DNA of 64,000 bases. It comes from Streptomyces sp. SAI-135 (lineage in GTDB: Bacteria; Actinomycetota; Actinomycetes; Streptomycetales; Streptomycetaceae). The stretch lies in NCBI RefSeq assembly GCF_029893805.1, contig NZ_JARXYP010000002.1, positions 3,534,001-3,598,000 on the forward strand, read 5' to 3'. The translations under genes and the position numbers were made by a program. Each line of letters begins with the position of its first letter. Position 1 is the first letter of the stretch. Shown here piece after piece: positions 23,362 to 32,527 of the stretch. The notes under the pieces were generated by a model. That model searched no databases. It was given only the letters and a program-made list of their open reading frames with translations, and had not been told where the DNA came from.

Positions 23362-25566
23362 GTGACATCTGCCACCGATCCCCACCCCCACGCCGAGACG
23401 GTGTCCGCCGACCGGCCGCCGTCGGCCCCGCCCGCGGCACCCCCGGACCGGGCTCCCCGCTGGTCGCTGCCCGTACTGCCGGCGATCCTGGCCCTGGCCG
23501 GCGTCCTGTACGGCTGGAACCTGAGCGGAAACAGCCTCAACAGCTTCTACAGCGCCGCGGTCTACAGCGGTACGCAGAGCTGGAAGGCATGGTTCTTCGG
23601 CTCGCTCGACGCGGGGAACTTCCTCACCGTCGACAAGCCGCCCTTCGCACTGATGATCATGGGGCTGTCCTGCCGGGTCCTCGGTTTCGGCACCTGGCAG
23701 ATGATGGCGCCCGAGATCGCTGCCGCCCTCGGCACCATCTGGATCCTGCACACCTCCGTGAAGCGGGTGTTCGGACACGCGGCGGCCGCGATCGCCGCGC
23801 TCGTCCTCGCGCTCACCCCGATCACCGTCGCGATCAACCGGGACAACAACCCCGACACGATCCTGGTGCTGCTCATGGTGGGGGGCGCGGCCCTAGCCCT
23901 GCGCGCGGTGCGCACCGACCGTCTGCTGCCGCTGATCGGCTCGGCGGTCTGCTTCGGCCTCGCCTTCAACACCAAGATGCTCCAGGGGTACATCGCCCTG
24001 CCGGCCGTCTTCGCGGTGTACGTGTACGCCTCGAAGCTCGGCTGGCGGAAGAAGGCCGTCAACCTGGGCCTCGCGGCGGTGGCGTTGGCGGTCTCCAGCT
24101 TCTGGTGGGCCACGGCGGTCTCGCTCGTCCCGGCCGAGGACCGTCCCTACATCGGCGGTTCGACGGACGGCTCCGCCTGGAACCTGATCATGGGCTACAA
24201 CGGTCTGGGCCGGGTCCTGGGCGGCGAGGGCAACGGCGGCGGGGGCGGTGGCGGGGGCGGCACCTTCGCCGGCACCGCGGGCATCGGCCGGATGTTCAAC
24301 GAGGTCCTCGGCGGCCAGATCTCCTGGCTGATCCCCTTCGCCTTCCTCGCGCTCGTCGCCGGTCTGCTGCTGTGCGGGCGGGCCCCGCGCACCGACCTGA
24401 CCCGGGCCGCACTGGTGCTGTGGGGCGGCTGGCTGGTGCTGCACTACCTGACCTTCGCGATGGCCGAGGGCACCATGCACCCGTACTACACGACCGCGCT
24501 CGCCCCCGGCATCGCGGCGCTGACCGGCGCGGGCGGCGTCATGCTGTGGCGTGCCTTCCGCGGCACCGACGCCCGCTGGTCCTGGGTCCTGCCGGCCGGC
24601 CTCGCTCTCACCGGCCTGTGGGCGATCGTGCTGCTGCGCCGGGCGACCGGCTGGAACACCTGGCTGTGGCCGACTGTCGGGGTCCTGACAGTCCTTTCGG
24701 TCGTGGGGCTGGCCGTCTTCCGTACGGCGCGTTCGGGGACGAGGCTCCGGCTGCTCGGGGTCTCGCTCGCCGCGGCGATGGTGGCGGCGCTGGCGGGTCC
24801 GACGGCCTACGCGGCCTCGCCGGCCTTCTCCGCCACCAGCGGCGGCATGGGCGGCATGGGCGGCACCAACCCGACGGCAGGCCCGTCGGCCGGGGGCGGC
24901 ATGGGCGGTCCCGGGGGCCGGGGCGGCCGAGGCGGGTTCGACGGCGACCGGATGCCGGGCGGCACCCAGCAGAGCGGCGGCCAGGCGGGCGGGGAGGTCC
25001 CCGAGGGCGCCGAGGACGGCCAGATGCAGCCCGGCGGCGCCAACGGTGAGCTTCCCCAGGGCGGCGGCGCACCCGGCGGCACGAACGGGCAGTTGCCGGG
25101 CGGCGGCACGGCTCCCGGCGGCGGCACGAGTGGCGGCACCGGCGGAGGCGGCGGTGCGGGTGGCATGGGCGGCAGCGTCGACAGCGCGCTGGTCTCGTAC
25201 CTGGAGAAGCACCAGGACGGTGCCAAGTGGCTGCTCGCCGTGTCCAATTCGCAGAGCGCCGGCCAGCTGATCCTCAGCACGCACAAGCCCGTCATCTCGA
25301 TGTGGGGCTTCACCGGCACCGACCGGGCGATGACCCTCACCAGGCTCAAGGAGCTCGTGAAGAACGGCGAACTGCACTACGTCCAGCTCGGCGGCGGCGG
25401 CATGGGCGGCAACAGCGGCCTGAACCAGGAGATCACCAGCTGGGTGCAGAAGAACGGCACGGCGGTGAAGGCGAGCGACTACGGCACGAGCGGTTCCTCC
25501 TCGAAGAGCGACCAGTCGAACAGCACCTCGACGATCTACCGCCTGGACCCCTCGGACGTCGGCTGA
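23362..25566 (+). CDS. GT39-type membrane glycosyltransferase with Gly-rich C-terminal region
   Basis: About 734 residues. The N-terminal half is a polytopic C-type glycosyltransferase (ArnT/PMT-like): the DKPPFALMIMGL motif follows the first membrane segment and NRDNNPDTILVLLM the later loop, with some dozen hydrophobic segments. A long low-complexity stretch of Gly, Met, Gln and Pro (about residues 490-600) precedes a small conserved soluble domain (KWLLAVSNSQSAGQLILSTHKPV...) typical of the YkcB group, which uses lipid-linked sugars outside the membrane. Start GTG 23362 chosen; the frame is open to 23269. A terminator follows. Confidence 0.85.
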   Translation: MTSATDPHPHAETVSADRPPSAPPAAPPDRAPRWSLPVLPAILALAGVLYGWNLSGNSLNSFYSAAVYSGTQSWKAWFFGSLDAGNFLTVDKPPFALMIMGLSCRVLGFGTWQMMAPEIAAALGTIWILHTSVKRVFGHAAAAIAALVLALTPITVAINRDNNPDTILVLLMVGGAALALRAVRTDRLLPLIGSAVCFGLAFNTKMLQGYIALPAVFAVYVYASKLGWRKKAVNLGLAAVALAVSSFWWATAVSLVPAEDRPYIGGSTDGSAWNLIMGYNGLGRVLGGEGNGGGGGGGGGTFAGTAGIGRMFNEVLGGQISWLIPFAFLALVAGLLLCGRAPRTDLTRAALVLWGGWLVLHYLTFAMAEGTMHPYYTTALAPGIAALTGAGGVMLWRAFRGTDARWSWVLPAGLALTGLWAIVLLRRATGWNTWLWPTVGVLTVLSVVGLAVFRTARSGTRLRLLGVSLAAAMVAALAGPTAYAASPAFSATSGGMGGMGGTNPTAGPSAGGGMGGPGGRGGRGGFDGDRMPGGTQQSGGQAGGEVPEGAEDGQMQPGGANGELPQGGGAPGGTNGQLPGGGTAPGGGTSGGTGGGGGAGGMGGSVDSALVSYLEKHQDGAKWLLAVSNSQSAGQLILSTHKPVISMWGFTGTDRAMTLTRLKELVKNGELHYVQLGGGGMGGNSGLNQEITSWVQKNGTAVKASDYGTSGSSSKSDQSNSTSTIYRLDPSDVG

Positions 25567-25585
25567 CGATCGCCGGCCGGCTGTC

Positions 25586-25618
25586 CGTGTGCCGGTGCCG
25601 AAGAAGCACCGGCACACG
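25586..25618 (+). terminator. intrinsic-type terminator after the GT39 gene
   Basis: CGTGTGCCGGTGC (25586-25598) and GCACCGGCACACG (25606-25618) form a perfect 13-bp stem with a 7-base loop, 20 bases after the stop codon. No long T-run follows, as is common in Streptomyces. Confidence 0.7.
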
Positions 25619-25761
25619 TACAACCCTTGGGCCCCGTCGAAGGTCTCTTGATCGCCGACCACACGTGTCACCGAGGACAACACCCGGCGAACACGGACGG
25701 TCCGCACCCCATCGACGCGGATGCCCTCCAGGCATCCCCGCATGCCGCAGGAGAATCCCGC

Positions 25762-27261
25762 ATGCACCAGATGCACCACCGGCACCTGAGACTCGCCCTC
25801 GCGACGGCCGCCGCTGCCGCGCTGACGGGCGGTCTGCTCACGGTCTCGGTCACTTCCGCCACCGCCGCCGACTCGTTCAAGGTGGCGAAGGCCGACTTCA
25901 ACGGCGACGGCATCGGCGACGTCCTGGCCACCGCCGCGGGCGCCTCCGTCAGCGGTCACGCCAACGCCGGCCAGGTCGTCGCCCTGTACGGCAGCGCCGG
26001 CACCGGCGTGACCTCGGCCAAGCGCACGGTCATCAGCCAGAACTCCGGCACCGTGCCCGGCACCGCCGAAGCCGGCGACCTGTTCGGCGGCGCGACCGCC
26101 TACGCCGACTTCAACCGCGACGGCTACGACGACCTCGCCGTGGCCTCGCCCTACGAGAAGGTCGGCACCGACACCGACGGCGGCGCCCTCGCGATCCTCT
26201 GGGGCTCGGCGAGCGGCCTCACCGGCAAGGCCAGCAACGTACCCGACCCTGCCGTGTCCTCGCACGACAACTGGGGCCTGTCCCTGGCCGCGGGCGACTT
26301 CGACGGTGACGGCAAGGCCGACCTGGCCGTCGGCAACTCGTCGGCGACCCTCTACGTCTACAAGGGGGGCTTCAGCAGCTCCACCGGGCAGCCGGGCGGC
26401 CGCTACACCATCAAGCCCCCGATCGCGCCCGGTTCAGCCGATTTCCCGTACGGCCCGGAGCAGCTCACCGCCGGCGACGTGAACGGCGACGGCCGCACCG
26501 ACCTGGTGGTCGACGGCTTCGAGACGCAGACCGAGAACGGCTGGAACACCAACTACTGGGTGCCCGGCACCGCCAACGGGCTGAGTGTCGCGGGCGTCAA
26601 GACCCTCAAGCCGGGCATCGTCACCGGCATCGGGGACATCAACGGCGACGGCTACGGCGACATCGTCACCGGCGCCGACTGGGATGCCACCACCAGCGAC
26701 GGCCAGAGCATCCCGGACGCCGCGACGGGCGGCAAGGCCAGCATCACCTACGGCTCGGCCTCGGGCCCCGCCTCGACCACCGGCATCACCCAGAACACCG
26801 GGAACATACCCGGCAGTTCGGAGAAGGGCGACAGCTTCGGCTGGGACCTGGACCTGGGTGACATCAACGGCGACGGCTACCAGGACCTCGTCGTCTCCGC
26901 CCCGGCGGAGAACCTCGGCAGTGTCGCCGACACCGGCATGGTCAGCGTCATTTACGGTTCCGCGAGCGGCCTCAACACCTCCACCGGCGTGCAGTCGTTC
27001 GCGCAGAGCACGACGGGCGTGCCCGGCACCGACGAGAAGAACGACCTGTTCGGTGCCGACGTCAAGCTCGACGACGTCAACGGCGACGGCAAGGCCGACC
27101 TGGTCATCGGGTCGTACGAGGACGGCGGCGACGGAGCGGTGACCTACCTGCCCTCCACCGGCACGAAGATCGGCACGAGCGGTTCCCGAGCCCTGACCGT
27201 GACCTCGGTGGGCGTCTCCACGTCGGGCGCCGCGCAGTTCGGCGCCCTCTTCGCCAACTAG
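25762..27261 (+). CDS. secreted FG-GAP (integrin-alpha-like) repeat protein
   Basis: A 499-residue secreted beta-propeller. The signal peptide begins MHQMHHRHLRLALATAAAAA and ends near SATA-ADS. At least seven FG-GAP/VCBS-type calcium loops occur: DFNGDGIGD, DFNRDGYDD, DFDGDGKAD, DVNGDGRTD, DINGDGYGD, DINGDGYQD and DVNGDGKAD, spaced as in a seven-bladed propeller. Such proteins are extracellular; binding partners are unknown. ATG at 25762 follows CAGGAG. A strong terminator ends the gene. Confidence 0.88.
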   Translation: MHQMHHRHLRLALATAAAAALTGGLLTVSVTSATAADSFKVAKADFNGDGIGDVLATAAGASVSGHANAGQVVALYGSAGTGVTSAKRTVISQNSGTVPGTAEAGDLFGGATAYADFNRDGYDDLAVASPYEKVGTDTDGGALAILWGSASGLTGKASNVPDPAVSSHDNWGLSLAAGDFDGDGKADLAVGNSSATLYVYKGGFSSSTGQPGGRYTIKPPIAPGSADFPYGPEQLTAGDVNGDGRTDLVVDGFETQTENGWNTNYWVPGTANGLSVAGVKTLKPGIVTGIGDINGDGYGDIVTGADWDATTSDGQSIPDAATGGKASITYGSASGPASTTGITQNTGNIPGSSEKGDSFGWDLDLGDINGDGYQDLVVSAPAENLGSVADTGMVSVIYGSASGLNTSTGVQSFAQSTTGVPGTDEKNDLFGADVKLDDVNGDGKADLVIGSYEDGGDGAVTYLPSTGTKIGTSGSRALTVTSVGVSTSGAAQFGALFAN

Positions 27262-27290
27262 CCCGGTCCACACCGCCCAGAATCCCGTGA

Positions 27291-27323
27291 ACGGACCCCG
27301 ACCACACGGTCGGGGTCCGTTTT
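27291..27323 (+). terminator. intrinsic terminator after the FG-GAP gene
   Basis: ACGGACCCCGACC (27291-27303) pairs perfectly over 13 bases with GGTCGGGGTCCGT (27308-27320) around an ACAC loop and is followed by TTT. Confidence 0.85.
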
Positions 27324-27466
27324 CGCGTGTCAACTCGCGTAGACAAGGGGCGATTTGCCGTTTCAGGTCACCGAATGGACACGTGCCATCCATTTACACG
27401 GCCGCATGTCCATGTCACGCTCCCATCTGCCGCCTCCATTCAACCCGCGTAGATGGGATCCCCTTT

Positions 27467-28270
27467 ATGCCGGCGACACGCATCCGCAGCTGGAAGTCGG
27501 TGGCGCTCACCACTGCCGCCGTGCTGGTCGGGCTCGCCGCCCCGGTCGTGACCACGACCCCGGCCGCAGCCACGACGACCGCGTACGACTCGACGTACTA
27601 CAAGAACGCGGTCGGCAAGACGGGGACGAGCCTCAAGTCGTCCCTGCACACGATCATCAGCAGCCAGTCGAAGATCTCGTACTCCGCTGTCTGGGAAGCG
27701 CTCAAGGTCACCGACCAGGACCCGAACAACACGAGCAACGTGCTCCTGCTGTACAGCGGTGTCTCCCGCAGCAAGTCCCTCAACGGCGGTGACGTCGGCG
27801 ACTGGAACCGCGAGCACACCTGGGCCAAGTCCCACGGCGACTTCGGCGAGGTCACCGGTCCGGGCACCGACCTGCACCACCTGCGCGCCTGTGACGTCCA
27901 GGTCAACAGCACCCGCGGCAACCTGGACTTCGACAACGGCGGCAGCTCGGTCACCAACGGCGGCGGCTCCACCGTCGACTCCGACTCCTTCGCCCCGCGC
28001 GCCGCGGACCGGGGCGACGTGGCCCGCATGATCCTCTACATGGCCGTGCGCTACGAGGGCGACGACGGCTTCGCCGACCTGGAGCCCAACGAGAAGGTCG
28101 GCAACGGCTCCAACCCCTACATGGGCAAGCTCTCCGTCCTCAAGGCCTGGAACGAGGCGGACCCGCCCAGCGCCTTCGAGGAGCGCCGCAACCAGGTCAT
28201 CTACGACACCTACCAGCACAACCGCAACCCGTTCATCGACCACCCGGAGTGGGTCGAGGCGATCTGGTAG
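27467..28270 (+). CDS. secreted endonuclease I-family nuclease
   Basis: 267 residues with a signal peptide (MPATRIRSWKSVALTTAAVL..., cut near TPAAA-TTT). The endonuclease I (beta-beta-alpha-metal) signature is WNREHTWAKSHGDFG, followed by DLHHLRACDVQVNSTRGNLDFDNGG; His in REHTW is the expected catalytic base and the Asn-rich part the metal site. Close relatives are secreted nucleases of Gram-positives. Probably for nutrient or phosphate scavenging. It converges on the ThDP enzyme, 8 bases apart. Confidence 0.87.
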   Translation: MPATRIRSWKSVALTTAAVLVGLAAPVVTTTPAAATTTAYDSTYYKNAVGKTGTSLKSSLHTIISSQSKISYSAVWEALKVTDQDPNNTSNVLLLYSGVSRSKSLNGGDVGDWNREHTWAKSHGDFGEVTGPGTDLHHLRACDVQVNSTRGNLDFDNGGSSVTNGGGSTVDSDSFAPRAADRGDVARMILYMAVRYEGDDGFADLEPNEKVGNGSNPYMGKLSVLKAWNEADPPSAFEERRNQVIYDTYQHNRNPFIDHPEWVEAIW

Positions 28271-28278
28271 GAACCCGG

Positions 28279-29961
28279 CTACAGGTGCGTCGGCGCGAAC
28301 ATCCGCAGCACCGCCGGGAGTACGACCACCGACGGCCCCGGTGAGCCGAGGGCCTTCGCGAGGTCGTCCGCGAGTGTCTCCGGGGTCGTACGGACCCCGG
28401 GGACGCCGAAGGACTCGGCCAGTGCCACGTAGTCGGGGCGGGACAGTTCCGTCGCCGTGGCCTGGCCGAAGGCGTCCGTCATGTACTCGCGCAGGATGCC
28501 GTAGCCGCCGTCGTCCACGATCAGCCAGGTGACGTTCAGGTCGTACTGGCGGGCCGTGGCCAGCTCGGCGATCGAGTACAGCGCCCCTCCGTCACCCGAC
28601 ACCGCCAGCACCGGTCGCGAAGGGTCGGCCACCGCCGCTCCCAGCGCCGCCGGGAAGCCGTAGCCCAGACCGCCGGCGCCCTGGGCGGAGTGGAGCAGAT
28701 TGGGAGCCTTGGCGTCGAACGCCGACCAGGCCCAGTAGGCGAGGATCGTCATGTCCCAGAAGGACGGGGAGTCGGCGGGCAGCGCCCTGCGGACCGACGC
28801 CAACACGTCCTGTTCCAGGGTCAGTTCCTGGGCGGCGATACGGCCGCTCACCTTCGCGAGGACGGTACGGACCCGTTCGGGAGCCTCGGCGTCCTCCCTC
28901 GGCGTCACCGTCTCCAGCAGCGCCTGCAGGGCCAGTCGCGCGTCCGCGTGGATGCCGAGCGCGGGATGGTTGGACTCCAGCTTGCCGAGGTCCGCCTCGA
29001 TCTGGATGACCCGGCCCCGGGGCTTGAACGTGTGGTAGTTGGACGACAACTCCCCCAGCCCCGAACCCACCACCAGGAGGACGTCCGCGTCCTCCAGGAA
29101 GTCCGTGGTGTGGCGGTCCTCGATCCAGGACTGGAGGGACAGGGGGTGCGTCCAGGGGAAGGCGCCCTTGCCGCCGGGGGTCGTGACCACCGGGGCCCGC
29201 AGCGTCTCCGCCAGCTGCCTCAGCTTGCCCGAGGCGTCAGAACGTACGACTCCCCCGCCCGCGATGATCGCCGGGCGGGCGGCCCGGGACAGCAGGTCGG
29301 CGGCCAGCGCGGTGAGTTCGGGGCGCGGGGGCAGTTCCTCGGGGAAGGCGTCGCCGCCCGTCACCACCGGGATCACGGTCTCGGCGAGCAGCACGTCCTG
29401 CGGGATCTCCACCCATACCGGCCCGTGCGGGGCGGTCAGGGCCGACTTCCAGGCCGCCTCGATCGCGGAGGGGATCTGGGACTGGGTGCGGACGGTGTGG
29501 ACCGACTTGACCACGCCCCTGAAGGAGGCCGCCTGGTCCGGGAGTTCGTGCAGATAGCCGTGGCGGCCGCCGCCGAGGCCGGCCGTCGGGATCTGACTGC
29601 TGATCGCCAGGACGGGAGCGGACGCGGCCGCGGCCTCCTGGAGAGCGGCCAGGGATGTCAGCGCCCCCGGGCCCGTCGACAGCAGCAGGGGGGCCGCCTC
29701 CCCGGTGATCCTGCCGTACGCGTCGGCCGCGAAGCCCGCGTTGTTCTCCACCCGCAGGCCGATGTAGCGCAGGTCGGAGCGCCGTAGTGCGTCGAACATC
29801 CCCAGCGCGTGCTGACCGGGCAGGCCGAACACGGTGGTCGCGCCGAGCGCGGCCAGCGTCTCCACGACCAGGTCTCCGCCGTTGCGGCCGGGAGGAGGGT
29901 TGAGAGCAGCGGAAGTCTGCGCCTCCGTCGGGCGGAGGACCAGGTCGTGGTCGTGAGTCAC
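28279..29961 (-). CDS. thiamine-diphosphate-dependent enzyme, acetolactate synthase-like
   Basis: A 560-residue ThDP enzyme of the acetohydroxyacid-synthase/decarboxylase family. N-terminal Pyr domain: VENNAGFAADAYGRITG, with the cofactor-activating Glu; C-terminal PP domain: SGDGGALYSIAELATARQYDLNVTWLIVDDGGYG, with the Mg/ThDP motif. The reaction cannot be fixed from sequence. GTG at 29961 overlaps the ureohydrolase stop by 4 bases (GTGA), so the two are translationally coupled. That linkage suggests the enzyme decarboxylates a keto acid formed downstream of guanidino compound breakdown, rather than acting in valine synthesis. Confidence 0.85.
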   Translation of the reverse strand: MTHDHDLVLRPTEAQTSAALNPPPGRNGGDLVVETLAALGATTVFGLPGQHALGMFDALRRSDLRYIGLRVENNAGFAADAYGRITGEAAPLLLSTGPGALTSLAALQEAAAASAPVLAISSQIPTAGLGGGRHGYLHELPDQAASFRGVVKSVHTVRTQSQIPSAIEAAWKSALTAPHGPVWVEIPQDVLLAETVIPVVTGGDAFPEELPPRPELTALAADLLSRAARPAIIAGGGVVRSDASGKLRQLAETLRAPVVTTPGGKGAFPWTHPLSLQSWIEDRHTTDFLEDADVLLVVGSGLGELSSNYHTFKPRGRVIQIEADLGKLESNHPALGIHADARLALQALLETVTPREDAEAPERVRTVLAKVSGRIAAQELTLEQDVLASVRRALPADSPSFWDMTILAYWAWSAFDAKAPNLLHSAQGAGGLGYGFPAALGAAVADPSRPVLAVSGDGGALYSIAELATARQYDLNVTWLIVDDGGYGILREYMTDAFGQATATELSRPDYVALAESFGVPGVRTTPETLADDLAKALGSPGPSVVVLPAVLRMFAPTHL

Positions 29962-30926
29962 TGCGCGCGGGCCTCTGCAATCTGGCGGGACATGATCGTG
30001 GTCAGTTCGTAGGCGGTGTGGGAGGCCGCCACCGACGTGATCTCCGCGTGGTCGTACGCGGGGGCCACCTCGACGACGTCCGCCGACACCAGGTTGCACG
30101 ATGCCAGACCGCGCAGGATCTCCAGCAGCTCGCGGGAGGTCATGCCGCCCGCCTCGGGGGTGCCGGTGCCGGGCGCGTGGGCCGGGTCGAGGCAGTCGAT
30201 GTCGATGGAGATGTAGAGCGGACGGTCGCCGATGCGCTGGCGCAGCTGGTCGGCCACCTCGTCGGCACCCCTGCGGTACACGTCCGCGGACGTCACGATG
30301 CCGAAGCCCAGCTTCTCGTCGTCGGTGAGGTCCTGCTTGCCGTAGAGGGGGCCCCGCGTGCCCACGTGCGACAGCGCCGAGGTGTCGAGGATGCCCTCTT
30401 CCACCGCCCGCCGGAACGGCGTGCCGTGCGTGTACTCGGCACCGAAGTAGGTGTCCCAGGTGTCGAGGTGGGCGTCGAAGTGCAGCAGGGCGACCGGGCC
30501 GTGCTTCTTCGCGACGGACCTGAGCAGCGGGAGCGCGATGGTGTGGTCGCCGCCCAGGGTCATCAGACGGGCGCCGGTGCCGAGGAGGTCGTCCGCGGCC
30601 GCCTCGACCGTCTCGACGGCCTCGTTGATGTTGAACGGGTTCACCGCGATGTCCCCGCCGTCCGCGACCTGCGCCAGCGCGAAGGGGGACGCGTCCTGCG
30701 CCGGGTTGTAGGGCCGCAGCAGCCGCGAGGCCTCGCGGATCGCGTTGCCGCCGAAGCGGGCGCCCGGCCGGTACGAGACACCCGAGTCGAACGGCACCCC
30801 GACCACGGCGACGTCGGCCCGGCCGACCTCGTCGAGGCGCGGCAGCCGGGCGAAGGTCGCGGGTCCGGCGTAGCGCGGGATGCGGGAGGAGTCGACGGGG
30901 CCGCGGGGGGTCTCGGGGGAGCTCAT
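29958..30926 (-). CDS. ureohydrolase, agmatinase/guanidinobutyrase type
   Basis: A 322-residue arginase-superfamily enzyme that hydrolyses a guanidino group to urea and an amine. The Mn-binding motifs are all present: LGGDHTIALPLLR, HFDAHLDTWDT and SIDIDCLDPAHAPGTGTPEAGG. Substrate (agmatine, guanidinobutyrate or another) is not decided by these motifs. It is second in an operon with a sodium symporter (34-base gap) and the ThDP enzyme (overlap). Confidence 0.9.
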   Translation of the reverse strand: MSSPETPRGPVDSSRIPRYAGPATFARLPRLDEVGRADVAVVGVPFDSGVSYRPGARFGGNAIREASRLLRPYNPAQDASPFALAQVADGGDIAVNPFNINEAVETVEAAADDLLGTGARLMTLGGDHTIALPLLRSVAKKHGPVALLHFDAHLDTWDTYFGAEYTHGTPFRRAVEEGILDTSALSHVGTRGPLYGKQDLTDDEKLGFGIVTSADVYRRGADEVADQLRQRIGDRPLYISIDIDCLDPAHAPGTGTPEAGGMTSRELLEILRGLASCNLVSADVVEVAPAYDHAEITSVAASHTAYELTTIMSRQIAEARAQ

Positions 30927-30960
30927 GGTCGTGTGCCTTCCTTGTGTCTCTGCGTTCGGT

Positions 30961-32406
30961 CTACCGGGGTGCCGGAACCGGCTCGGGGACCTCGCGCCCG
31001 GCGAGTCGTTCCCGCCAGGCCGCGAGGACCGCGGTGTCGGTCGCCGGGGTCGCCAGGGATACGGCGACGTAGACGACCAGGGAGGCCAGCAGGCCGTAGT
31101 ACACGGGCTCGTTGGCGAGGATGCCGTAGCCGGCCATCAGGCCGATGACGGCGAGGCCGCCGACGGCCACGGAGGCCAGCGCGCCCTGGGCGGTGCCGCG
31201 CCTCCACAGCAGGCCGCCGAGGATGGGGACGAGGAGGCCGCCGACGAGGAGGTTGTAGGCGACGGTGAGGGCCTCGACGACGTTGTTGAGGGCGATGGCC
31301 GTGCAGATCACGGCCACGCCCATGACGAGGATGAAGGCGCGGTTGCCCCGTACCTCGTCGTGGTCCCCCGCGGCCGTCCGCCCCCGCAGCCGCGACCAGA
31401 TGTCGTTGTTCGCGACGGTCGCGCAGGCGATCAGCGCGCCGGAGGAGGTCGACATCACGGCGGCGAGCGCGGCGGCCAGCACCAGGCCCCGCACACCGAC
31501 GGGGAGTTCGTCCTTGACGATGGTCGCGAAGGCGTCGTCGGCGTTGGCGAGGTTCGGGTAGAGGACCTTGGCGGCGGTGCCGATGACGGCGCCGGCGAGG
31601 GCGTAGGCGAGGCAGTAGGTGCCGGCGACCGTGCCGCCCCACCGGGCCGTCCTGTCGCTGCGGGCGGTGAAGACGCGCTGCCAGATGTCCTGACCGATGA
31701 GCATGCCGAAGGTGTAGATCAGCACGTAGGTGAAGATCGTCTCGCCGCCGATGCCCAGCGGGTCGAAGTACCCGGTGGGCAGCTTCGCCCTCATCTCGCC
31801 GAAGCCGCCCGCCTTGACGACCGCGATGGGCAGGAGCAGGAGCAGTACGCCGATGGTCTTCACGACGAACTGCACCATGTCCGTGAGCGTGATGGACCAC
31901 ATGCCGCCCAGCGTGGAGTAGGCGACGACGATCGAGCCGCCGAGGACGATCGCGACGGTCCGGTTCATGTCGAAGAGGACGTCGAAGATCGTGGCGTAGG
32001 CGATGGTCGAGGTCACCGCGAGCATGAGGGTGTACGCCCACATGACCACGCCGGAGATGACCCCGGCCCGGCCGCCGTACCGCAGGTCCAGCATCTCGGA
32101 GACGGTGTAGACCTTGAGGCGGGCGATGCGGGCGGAGAAGAAGACGGACAAGGCCAGCAGGCCGAGGCCGATGGTGAAGACCATCCAGGCGCCGGACAGG
32201 CCGTACTGGTAGCCGAGGCCGACGCCGCCGATGGTGGACGCGCCGCCGAGGACGATCGCGGCCATGGTGCCGGAGTACATGGCGGGCCCGAGCCGCCGTC
32301 CGGCGACCAGGAACTCGCTCTTGGACCTGGCACGGCGCATGCCCCACCAGCCCATGGCGAGCATGCCGGCCAGGTAGACGACGATGACTGTGTAGTCGAC
32401 GGCCAT
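30961..32406 (-). CDS. sodium:solute symporter (SSS family)
   Basis: A 481-residue membrane transporter with about 13 hydrophobic segments. It contains GWWGMRRARSKSEFLVAGRRLGPAMYSGTMAA, the SSS-family beginning after the first segment, and IACATVANNDIWSRLR and VARLKVYTVSEMLDLRYG-like blocks. ATG at 32406 follows AAGGAGG. First gene of the symporter-ureohydrolase-ThDP operon and divergent from pucR-type regulator, so it most likely imports the compound that the operon degrades. Confidence 0.88.
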   Translation of the reverse strand: MAVDYTVIVVYLAGMLAMGWWGMRRARSKSEFLVAGRRLGPAMYSGTMAAIVLGGASTIGGVGLGYQYGLSGAWMVFTIGLGLLALSVFFSARIARLKVYTVSEMLDLRYGGRAGVISGVVMWAYTLMLAVTSTIAYATIFDVLFDMNRTVAIVLGGSIVVAYSTLGGMWSITLTDMVQFVVKTIGVLLLLLPIAVVKAGGFGEMRAKLPTGYFDPLGIGGETIFTYVLIYTFGMLIGQDIWQRVFTARSDRTARWGGTVAGTYCLAYALAGAVIGTAAKVLYPNLANADDAFATIVKDELPVGVRGLVLAAALAAVMSTSSGALIACATVANNDIWSRLRGRTAAGDHDEVRGNRAFILVMGVAVICTAIALNNVVEALTVAYNLLVGGLLVPILGGLLWRRGTAQGALASVAVGGLAVIGLMAGYGILANEPVYYGLLASLVVYVAVSLATPATDTAVLAAWRERLAGREVPEPVPAPR

Positions 32407-32488
32407 GTGGGCCTCCTTCTGCCGTTGGGCGCCCTGCCGGTCTGCGTCGACACTAGGTGGCCGGAAAGCGACTGCGAAGTGTACGTTT

Positions 32489-32512
32489 CATCCATTCGAG
32501 CGGTACTGGATG
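32489..32512. promoter_or_regulatory. inverted repeat in the symporter/PucR divergent gap
   Basis: CATCCA (32489-32494) and TGGATG (32507-32512) are inverted, 12 bases apart, in the 121-base gap between the divergent starts. A possible PucR operator, but short and only suggestive. Confidence 0.3.
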
Positions 32513-32527
32513 GAGGGAACGTCCACC

